Source: Opitutaceae bacterium (GTDB lineage: Bacteria > Verrucomicrobiota > Verrucomicrobiia > Opitutales > Opitutaceae). From it: DNA of 64,000 bases. Positions 1 to 9,791 of this stretch are shown here, in pieces (position 1 is the first letter of the stretch; each line of letters starts with the position of its first letter). The position numbers and the translations under genes were made by a program. The stretch spans positions 1-64,000 of the forward strand of contig JANQSC010000077.1 of assembly GCA_028284235.1 (NCBI GenBank), read 5' to 3'. The notes under the pieces are model-generated. The model was given only the letters and a program-made list of their open reading frames with translations, was not told where the DNA came from and ran no database searches.

Positions 1-1
1 C

Positions 2-46
2 TTCACCAACGTGCTCGGGCACGTGGTTCGAGACGTGCTTGCGTAG
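2..46 (+). CDS. 3' end of a DUF1501 gene, cut by the left window edge
   Basis: The first bases read, on the plus strand, FTNVLGHVVRDVLA and then a TAG stop. The DUF1501 gene that ends convergently at position 175 finishes with LTNVHGHVVRDVLA, so this is the tail of a second, nearly identical DUF1501 gene in opposite orientation. Two bases differ over the 98 bp that can be compared; they give Leu for His and Phe for Leu. Only 14 codons are visible, so it is not known whether a full gene lies to the left or only a duplicated 3' fragment. Confidence 0.7.
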   Translation, partial: FTNVLGHVVRDVLA

Positions 47-70
47 AGGCGGTCCTAGAGTGTCGACAAT

Positions 71-150
71 GTAGGGCCTTCGCTTGCGAAGCGCCGCGAC
101 ATTGGCTCAACTGGTCTTCGTACGCGGCGCTTCGCAAGCGAAGGCCCTAC
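71..150. repeat. REP doublet (REPIN-like), type A/A'
   Basis: Two inverted copies of a half-unit start with GTAGGG, continue with the small hairpin CCTTCGCTTGCGAAG and end in CGCCGCG, separated by 24 nt. A GTAG head followed by an imperfect palindrome is the known layout of REPs mobilised by RAYT (TnpA-REP) proteins. No RAYT gene is present in this window. The doublet lies between two convergent DUF1501 3' ends. Confidence 0.8.
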
Positions 151-174
151 ATTGTCGACACTCTAGGACCGCCT

Positions 175-1689
175 CTACGCAAGCACGTCTCGAACCACGT
201 GCCCGTGCACGTTGGTCAAGCGACGCTCGAGTCCATTGTTGTAGAAGCTGAGGCGCTCGTGATCCAAACCGAGCAGATGGAGAATGGTCGCATTAAAGTC
301 GTAGACCGAAGTCCGGTCCTTCACGCCCTTGAATCCGAGGGAGTCGCTCTCGCCGTACGAGAATCCTTTCTTAACGCCAGCGCCCATAAAGAAACTCGTG
401 AAGGCGCCCGCGTTGTGGTCCCGCCCGGAGCCGTTGCTTGCCTGCAAGAACGGCATGCGACCGAACTCCGTACACCACACGACAAGCGTGTTGTCGAGCA
501 GTCCGCGGCGTTTCATATCCGCGAGCAAAGCAGCGGTCGGCTGATCCATGATCTCGGCTTGCATACCGTGCGTCTCGTGGATCTTGCTATGGGAATCCCA
601 GTTCGTCACCCCGTTGCCGCCCGACGCGTCCGATCCGTTGAACAGTTGCACGCAACGAACGCCCTTCTCAATCATACGGCGGGCCAGGATACAATTCTTG
701 GCGTATCCACTTTTCAATTCATTCGAGCTATCCGCCCCGTACTCTTTAAGAATGTAGTCCGGCTCGCCGTCGATATTCGTCAACTCGGGAATCGACATCT
801 GCATGCGCCCCGCTAGCTCGTAGCTGGCGATGCGGGCCGCCAGTTCCGAATCGCCCGGGAATTGCTCGAGGTGTTTCGCGTTCAGCCGTTCGATGGCCTC
901 GACCGTCTTTTTATTATGCATCGAGCTGATCGAGTCCGGCGTCTCGATATTCGGCACCGGTTCCGCCGCGCTGAAATTCGTGCCCTGGAACGCTGCCGGG
1001 AGGAATCCGTTGCCCCAGTTGTTTTTGGCGGAACGCGGCATCCCGCGCGGGTCGTTGATCGCTACATACGCGGGCAAATCTTGGTTCTCCGTACCCAAGG
1101 CGTAGGACACCCAGGAACCAATGGAGGGAAACCCTTCGAAGGTGAAGCCAGTCGACATGAAATTCTCCGCCGTCGGATGGGCGCTTGTGCCGCTGTACAA
1201 CGCGTGCAGGAAGCAGTAGTCGTCGATCATGCTGTTCAGATTCGGAAGCAAGTCCGACGCCATCTTGCCCGTTTCCCCGCGCGGCTTGAAATCCCAGAAG
1301 GGTTTGTGGATATTTCCCGACGGCCCTTCGAAGGTCACTTCCGGCTGCCCGGGCGCTCGCATACCGTGGTACTTAAACAGCTCAGGCTTGTAATCGAAGG
1401 TATCGATGTGGCTGACCGCTCCCGCGCAGAAGATGATCAGCAGTTGCTTGGCCGCCGCGTCGAAATGAGGATCGCGCGGGGCGTAGGGATTCTGGGGATC
1501 GATGACCGGGCGGATTGGCGTTTTGTCGCTCGACTGGCCCGCCACCTCGGAAGCCAGAAGCCCGTCGTTTTGAAGCAGACTCAGCAGCGAGAAACTGCCC
1601 ATTACGCTAGCCGTATCCTTGAGAAACTTACGACGGTCGAGCAGTTTCTGGCCAAAGGCGGAAAGCTTGATTGGATCGGGATTGTTCAT
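175..1689 (-). CDS. DUF1501 domain protein (secreted, Tat signal)
   Basis: This 504-residue protein has a twin-arginine motif, RRKFLK, at residues 19-24 followed by a hydrophobic stretch, so export through Tat is expected. The DUF1501 body begins near residue 83 with LLIIFCAGAVSHIDTFDYKP, matching the family's usual G-x-x-SH-D-x-F-D opening. It carries EFGRMP and GRDHN in the C-terminal third, as in this sulfatase/alkaline-phosphatase-like fold. The reaction is not known for the family. The start lies 2 nt after the stop of the PSD1 cytochrome gene upstream, the usual PSD1-DUF1501 pairing, so the two are almost surely co-translated. The 3' end lies inside a long inverted repeat and has an inverted near-copy at 2-46. 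Confidence 0.93.
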   Translation of the reverse strand: MNNPDPIKLSAFGQKLLDRRKFLKDTASVMGSFSLLSLLQNDGLLASEVAGQSSDKTPIRPVIDPQNPYAPRDPHFDAAAKQLLIIFCAGAVSHIDTFDYKPELFKYHGMRAPGQPEVTFEGPSGNIHKPFWDFKPRGETGKMASDLLPNLNSMIDDYCFLHALYSGTSAHPTAENFMSTGFTFEGFPSIGSWVSYALGTENQDLPAYVAINDPRGMPRSAKNNWGNGFLPAAFQGTNFSAAEPVPNIETPDSISSMHNKKTVEAIERLNAKHLEQFPGDSELAARIASYELAGRMQMSIPELTNIDGEPDYILKEYGADSSNELKSGYAKNCILARRMIEKGVRCVQLFNGSDASGGNGVTNWDSHSKIHETHGMQAEIMDQPTAALLADMKRRGLLDNTLVVWCTEFGRMPFLQASNGSGRDHNAGAFTSFFMGAGVKKGFSYGESDSLGFKGVKDRTSVYDFNATILHLLGLDHERLSFYNNGLERRLTNVHGHVVRDVLA

Positions 1690-1691
1690 GG

Positions 1692-4736
<3,045 letters not shown>

Positions 4737-4843
4737 AGCAAGGGGCAAAAGCTCTCGGAAGGTAGACGAATTTGACGTCTCTAAGCTATTATTGCGGCAA
4801 ATTCGAAAACCTCACGGAAAATAGCTCATTGGGCAGGTATTGG

Positions 4844-6295
4844 CTAGGCCAGGATCTCTTTAACAACCCGAGCCTCCTCCACTCCGGTCAATCGCTGATT
4901 CAACCCGCGGAACTTGAAGGTAAACCGTTCGTGGTCGATCCCCATGCAATGCAGCAAGGTCGCGTTCAAATCCCGAATGTGGACACCGCCTTCTAGTATA
5001 TTGTAGCCCCACTCGTCTGTCCGACCCCAGTCGAACCCGCGTTTGATCCCGCCTCCGGCCATCCAGATCGAGAAACACCGCCCGTGGTGGTCGCGTCCCG
5101 CGACCGGGTCGCCGAGCTTCCCTTGGCTGTACGCGGTCCGCCCGAACTCGCCGCCCCAAATCACGAGCGTCTCGTCCAAAAGCCCGCGGCGCTTCAAGTC
5201 CATGACTAGCGCAGCGGACGCCTGGTCGATATCCTTGCACTGCTTGGGCAACTGGGCCGACAGCTTCTTGTGCTGGTCCCAGCCGCGGTGAAACAGCTGC
5301 ACGAAACGCACGCCCTTCTCCGCCATGCGGCGAGCCAACAGGCAATTGGCCGCGAAACTACCCGGACGCCGCGACTCCTCCCCGTACAACTCGAACGTCG
5401 AGGCCGGCTCGTCCTTCAAATCCATCAGCTCCGGGACCGAGGTCTGCATGCGATAAGCCATTTCGTAGGCGTCGATGCGAGCGTGGATCTCCGGATCGCC
5501 CACCTCGTCGGCGTGGACGCGGTTGAGGGCCTCCAAGCGATCCAGAGCCTGACGCCGCTGGGCCCGATCCAATCCTGGCGGATTCTGCAAAAAGTAAACC
5601 GGATCCGCTCCCGAGCCGAGCTTTACGCCTTGGTAGTTCGACGGCAAATAGCCGTTCCCCCAAAGCCGCGAAAACAGGGGCTGCCCCGGGTTCTTGCCCG
5701 AACCCTGCGAGAGCAAGACCATGTACGCGGGCAGGTCCTGGTTGGCGCTACCCAAGCCGTAGCTCAGCCAGGAACCGAGGCTGGCGTGGCCCATCTGCTG
5801 CGAGCCGGTGTTGATGTAAGTGACGGCAGGATCGTGATTGATCGCCTCCGTGTTCATGCCGCGAAGAATGGTGATCTCGTCGGCCACTTTCTGCGTGTAG
5901 GGCAGCAAGTCGCTAATCCAAGTCCCCTGCTGGCCGCAGCGCTTGAACTCCCAAAACGGGGCAACGAACGGATAGCTATCCTGCCGAGCCGTCATCCCAG
6001 TCACCCGTTGCCCGCCGCGCACGGAATCCGGCAGCTCCACTCCGTGCAAGGCCCGCATTTCCGGTTTGAAATCGAACAAGTCGATATGCGAAGGGCCGCC
6101 CGACTGGAACAAGTAGATAATACGCTTCGCCTTCGGAGCGAAGTGCGGCAAGCGGCCGAGTCCAGCATCGCCATTGCCGCGCAACAATGACGACGGCAAC
6201 AACGAACCCAAAGCCAACCCACCCAGTCCGCGGGCCAAATTGCCGAAAAGCGTTCGGCGGGTCATCGTTCGACTGTATTCAATTCGTGGATCCAT
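4844..6295 (-). CDS. DUF1501 domain protein (Tat signal)
   Basis: Tat-exported DUF1501 protein of about 483 residues. The twin-arginine motif TRRTLF is followed by a glycine/leucine-rich stretch ending near SLLPSSLL. The domain opens with YLFQSGGPSHIDLFDFKP and contains GEFGRTAYSQ and GRDHHG near residues 380-400, the family's conserved acid/His motifs. The ATG at 6295 is preceded by an AAAGGGTGA Shine-Dalgarno-like stretch that overlaps the stop of the upstream PSD1 gene; an in-frame GTG at 6298 is possible. It pairs with the PSD1 gene upstream (stop at 6302). It is clearly diverged from the other DUF1501 gene at 175-1689, so this pair is not a recent duplicate. Confidence 0.92.
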   Translation of the reverse strand: MDPRIEYSRTMTRRTLFGNLARGLGGLALGSLLPSSLLRGNGDAGLGRLPHFAPKAKRIIYLFQSGGPSHIDLFDFKPEMRALHGVELPDSVRGGQRVTGMTARQDSYPFVAPFWEFKRCGQQGTWISDLLPYTQKVADEITILRGMNTEAINHDPAVTYINTGSQQMGHASLGSWLSYGLGSANQDLPAYMVLLSQGSGKNPGQPLFSRLWGNGYLPSNYQGVKLGSGADPVYFLQNPPGLDRAQRRQALDRLEALNRVHADEVGDPEIHARIDAYEMAYRMQTSVPELMDLKDEPASTFELYGEESRRPGSFAANCLLARRMAEKGVRFVQLFHRGWDQHKKLSAQLPKQCKDIDQASAALVMDLKRRGLLDETLVIWGGEFGRTAYSQGKLGDPVAGRDHHGRCFSIWMAGGGIKRGFDWGRTDEWGYNILEGGVHIRDLNATLLHCMGIDHERFTFKFRGLNQRLTGVEEARVVKEILA

Positions 6296-6301
6296 CACTC
6301 G

Positions 6302-9300
6302 TCACCCTTTCGTAATCGCCTCACTTAAATTAAAGAGCAAATTGGCGAGGACGGAATACGCCGCGTGTTCGACCGCATTAATATTCTCGCTCCGAACCGA
6401 CTCGCCCACACCCAGAATCGCGTCCGCCCGCGCCACGTCCTTTTCGAAATAGTCCCGCTGCTCTTTCAACGCCTCGACTAACTCATCGAGCTCTGAGGCC
6501 ACCGGCGGGCGACTTGTCACTTGTTCAAACGCCAGAGCCAAACGCTCCCGGTCCGTAGCTTCTGGAAGATCGCGAAGCAAGCGCTCGGCGAAGGCTCTCC
6601 CCGCCTCTACAAACTGCGGATCGTTGAGAAGAGTCAACGCTTGCAAAGGCGTATTCGTCGTCTCACGACTCATGACGCACAACTCCCTGTTGGGGGCGTC
6701 GAACGCCATCATTGAGGGCGGCGGACTCGTTCGCTTCCAAAGCGTGTATAAACTTCTCCGATACAAATTGGAGCCACGATCTTGAATAAACACTTGTGTC
6801 AGGTCCTTTACTGAGCCGTAATGACTGATCTCCCGCCAAATCCCGCGAGGCTGGTAGGGCTTGACGCTCGAGCCGCCAATCCAGTCGTTCATCAAACCGC
6901 TCGTCTTCAAGGCCGCGTCGCGGATGAACTCCGCCTTCAACCGATGTCGCGGGCCACGCCACAGGAGTCGGTTGTCTGGATCGGAATCGGCAATCGCGCC
7001 CCTCACCGCCGAACTCTGCCGATACGTTGACGACAGTACGATCCGTTTGATCAAATCCTTCACTTTCCAGCCGCTCTCGACAAATTCAACCGCCAGGTAG
7101 TCGAGCAGTTCAGGATGGCTCGGCCATTCCCCTTGCGACCCGAAATCGGCCGACGTCGCCACAAATCCAGTACCGAAGAGCAATTGCCAAATGCGATTGA
7201 CCGCGACACGGCTCGTCAGCGGGTGCTCAGGGTCGGTAAACCAGTCGGCCAAGCCTAATCGATCGTCCGACGCGCCTTCCGGAAGCGGTGGCAAGAACGC
7301 GGGAACGCCCGGGCCCACTTCTTTTCCCGGCTGATCGTAGCTGCCCCGATGGAGAACGTGCGTCCTCCTCGGATCCTTGGCCGTATCCATTACTTGGGTC
7401 GAGTACGGCTCGGTCATCTCACGCAAACGATTCCTATGGATGGCGATTTCCGTGTTGAGCCGTCCCAAACGGGAGTCCGCCTCGGCATGATACGCCGCGA
7501 TCTGGGCTAGCTCCCCTTCGCTGCGATCCTCGGATCGCGTATTCAAAATTCGCTGAATCACTTCCGGGGTACTCGTGCCGTCGTCGCGTCCTGAAATCAC
7601 GGAGATTTTGAAGTGACCCGGATTGGCGATCTGCTGGAAGTTCACCATAACCGAGAAAAACGGGGTCGTTTGCGGATCGACGGGCTCCGCGAAGGTCAGC
7701 GACAGGTGTTGGGGTTCTTTCGTTCTGCCGAGCGGAGACCAAACCGTCGGGTAGCGCGGGTCGAGCACTCCTGACGGAGGATAGTCCGGATGGGAGTAGC
7801 TGGCGGTAGCGGCAACTACCGGGATCTCGCTGTTCAAGTCGAAGTCCACGACCGGCACTTGTCCGGAAGAAATCGATACGGCGGTAACTCCAAACGCCCC
7901 TTTGTTCGGTCCCTCCCCGTATCCGAGCGAACCTTCGTAAACGTCCGCGTGCGGAAAAAACTCGATACGCAGACCCGTCAGGTCCTGATCCACTCCGTTC
8001 GCGAGCGCCATTGCGAACGAATAAGCAACTCCCCGCTTCGCCGATCGCTCTTTTAGGAAGATGGAGTTGTCCGGGCGAAGCTCGACTTGAGTCAAAGGGA
8101 CATTCGGCGTATTTGCCGAGAGAGGCTTCAATGGGTAAAGAGTCAGTCCTTCGCCGCGAGCAGCGAGTCGCTCTCGCTCCTTTGCTTCCCACGACTGGAG
8201 CAAACGCTCGGCTTTCTGGTCGCGCTTCTCAATTAATGTATCCAAATTTTCCTTTACGCGATCGATATCGTCGTGGTTCAACGGCGTCCGAGCGAGTATC
8301 GTCGGCTCCGCGTTGATACCGCCCGCTCCCGCGATCCCTTTGTCGCCGAGCGTATTGAAATAGGCGAACATACGAAAATAGTCCTCCTGAGAAATCGGAT
8401 CGTATTTGTGATCGTGGCACTGGGCGCAGGCCATGGTGAGTCCGAGAAAGGCCTCCGAAGTCGTCTTGACGCGGTCGACCACGTAGTTGGTCAAATTCTC
8501 TTCGGGAATCGTTCCGCCCTCGGCGGTGATCATGTGGTTCCGACTGAATCCGGTGGCCACGATTTGATCGGGCGTTGCTCCCGGCAGCAAGTCGCCTGCG
8601 ATCTGCTCGCGAATGAAGACGTCGAATGGCTTGTCTTCATTGTAAGCCTGGATCACCCAGTCCCGCCAAATCCACATGGTGCGCAGCCCGTCGCGCGAAT
8701 AGCCGTTCGTATCCGCGTAACGAGCCTGGTCCAGCCACGCCAAGGCCATTCGCTCGCCGTAACGCGGCGACGCGAGGAGCCGGTCCACCAAACGCTCGTA
8801 CGCGTCCGGGCGATCGTCCGCCACGAAGGCGCGGACCTCTTCCAGCGAGGGCGGCAATCCCGTCAAATCGAAGGACAAGCGGCGAATCAGCGTTCGACGG
8901 TCCGCTTCTTCAGAAGGCGACAGTCCTTCCGCTTCGAGTCGAGCGAGAACAAAGCGGTCGATTGGCGAACGCGCCCAGTCCGCATTTTCGACTTCCGGAA
9001 GCGGGCCTTTCACCGGCGTCTCAAACGCCCAGTGGTCCTGGTACGGAGCGCCCGCTTCGATCCAGCGCCGGATGGTGTCCTTTTGCGCATCGGTGAGAGT
9101 AAAATGGGAATCCGGCGGCGGCATCACCGCGTCCAGATCGTCGCTCGTAATCCGCGCCCACGCTTCGCTTCCATCAAGGTCGCCCGGAGCGATGGCTACC
9201 CCGCCCCCTCCTTGTAAAGCGGCGTAAGCCCCTTCCGCTATGTCGAGCCGCAAATCCGCCTCGCGCGAATGGGCGTCCGGCCCGTGGCAATTGAAGCAGG

Positions 9301-9448
9301 TTTCCGAGAAAATGGGCCGAATATCGCGGTTGAACTGGACCGATTCCGCCTGGAAAACCAGGACGTCTTTGTCTCCGGAACGAATCCAGAAGACCGTCCC
9401 GATCACGAGGACGAACACGGCCAAGGCGCAACTGACAGCGGTTTTCAT
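6302..9448 (-). CDS. PSD1/PSCyt2 planctomycete-type cytochrome
   Basis: This 1048-residue exported protein has an N-terminal hydrophobic anchor or signal (residues 4-22). PSCyt1 has CFNCHGPD at residues 51-58, and DUF1549 opens near SPIDRFVLARLEAEGL and ends with CAQCHDHKYDPIS. A variable middle region of about 250 residues (beta-rich, possibly carbohydrate-binding) follows. The C-terminal DUF1553 has TNTPLQALTLLNDPQF. It differs from the neighbouring PSD1 gene by having one rather than two PSCyt1 domains. The stop TGA lies just ahead of the next gene's start, so DUF1501 is translated from the same message. It is separated from the TonB receptor gene upstream by a REP doublet and an intrinsic terminator, so it probably has its own promoter. 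Confidence 0.92.
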   Translation of the reverse strand: MKTAVSCALAVFVLVIGTVFWIRSGDKDVLVFQAESVQFNRDIRPIFSETCFNCHGPDAHSREADLRLDIAEGAYAALQGGGGVAIAPGDLDGSEAWARITSDDLDAVMPPPDSHFTLTDAQKDTIRRWIEAGAPYQDHWAFETPVKGPLPEVENADWARSPIDRFVLARLEAEGLSPSEEADRRTLIRRLSFDLTGLPPSLEEVRAFVADDRPDAYERLVDRLLASPRYGERMALAWLDQARYADTNGYSRDGLRTMWIWRDWVIQAYNEDKPFDVFIREQIAGDLLPGATPDQIVATGFSRNHMITAEGGTIPEENLTNYVVDRVKTTSEAFLGLTMACAQCHDHKYDPISQEDYFRMFAYFNTLGDKGIAGAGGINAEPTILARTPLNHDDIDRVKENLDTLIEKRDQKAERLLQSWEAKERERLAARGEGLTLYPLKPLSANTPNVPLTQVELRPDNSIFLKERSAKRGVAYSFAMALANGVDQDLTGLRIEFFPHADVYEGSLGYGEGPNKGAFGVTAVSISSGQVPVVDFDLNSEIPVVAATASYSHPDYPPSGVLDPRYPTVWSPLGRTKEPQHLSLTFAEPVDPQTTPFFSVMVNFQQIANPGHFKISVISGRDDGTSTPEVIQRILNTRSEDRSEGELAQIAAYHAEADSRLGRLNTEIAIHRNRLREMTEPYSTQVMDTAKDPRRTHVLHRGSYDQPGKEVGPGVPAFLPPLPEGASDDRLGLADWFTDPEHPLTSRVAVNRIWQLLFGTGFVATSADFGSQGEWPSHPELLDYLAVEFVESGWKVKDLIKRIVLSSTYRQSSAVRGAIADSDPDNRLLWRGPRHRLKAEFIRDAALKTSGLMNDWIGGSSVKPYQPRGIWREISHYGSVKDLTQVFIQDRGSNLYRRSLYTLWKRTSPPPSMMAFDAPNRELCVMSRETTNTPLQALTLLNDPQFVEAGRAFAERLLRDLPEATDRERLALAFEQVTSRPPVASELDELVEALKEQRDYFEKDVARADAILGVGESVRSENINAVEHAAYSVLANLLFNLSEAITKG

Positions 9449-9540
9449 GGGGTACAGAATGAGAAAAAGCCGAAAAACGGGCCCGTTGTCTATTCTATAA
9501 CAGATTCGGGAGTCGGTTTGCGTAAACCCGTTACAAAACT

Positions 9541-9623
9541 CGTGGGGCTGGCGCTTGCGCCATGCCGCGAAAGTGATTCAAAATGCGCCCAACGCGGCGT
9601 GGCGCAAGCGCCAGCCCTACGAT
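9541..9623. repeat. REP doublet (REPIN-like), type B/B'
   Basis: Inverted pair of B-type half-units: a G[TA]GGG head, then the hairpin CTGGCGCTTGCGCCA and a TGCCGCG or CGCCGCG end, separated by about 25 nt. It has the same architecture as the A-type element at 71-150 but different stem bases. It lies in the 343-bp gap between the TonB receptor gene (stop at 9792) and the PSD1 gene (start at 9448). Apart from this element and the terminator at 9703-9732, I see nothing in the gap. Confidence 0.8.
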
Positions 9624-9702
9624 CAAGTTGAAGCAGCGCAAATACCAAACGCGCCGGGACGTCGCGTTCCACCCAATCGCACTATCTAGAGACCCTGCTG
9701 AC

Positions 9703-9732
9703 AAAAAAATCCCTGCGTCTCCACGCAGGGAT
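9703..9732 (-). terminator. Intrinsic terminator after the TonB receptor gene
   Basis: Read on the minus strand, a 10-bp perfect stem ATCCCTGCGT/ACGCAGGGAT with a 4-nt loop is followed by seven T. It lies 60-90 nt past the stop of the receptor gene at 9792, so it should separate receptor transcription from the PSD1/DUF1501 genes. Confidence 0.8.
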
Positions 9733-9791
9733 CGGTTCGCGGCCCACGGGAGCGAGTCCCGCAAGCCGCCTAGCCAAACTACTCGAACCAA

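Larger units (their letters stand above)
1..220. repeat. Long inverted repeat, arms 1-98 and 123-220
   Basis: Base i pairs with base 221-i from the window edge to position 98, with mismatches only at pairs 4/217 and 15/206, around a 24-nt centre (99-122). The outer part of each arm is the 3' end of a DUF1501 gene plus about 25 bp of downstream sequence. The inner part is one half of a GTAG-headed REP doublet. The repeat may continue beyond the left edge. Confidence 0.9.

Noticed and set aside
199..816. Long open frames opposite or within the DUF1501, PSD1 and receptor genes
   Set aside because: They are antisense or out-of-frame shadows of strongly supported genes and show no family motifs, signal peptides or sensible starts.
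9490..9791. Open frames across the REP doublet between receptor and PSD1 genes
   Set aside because: They consist largely of repeat sequence read in both directions, and the terminator lies within them.
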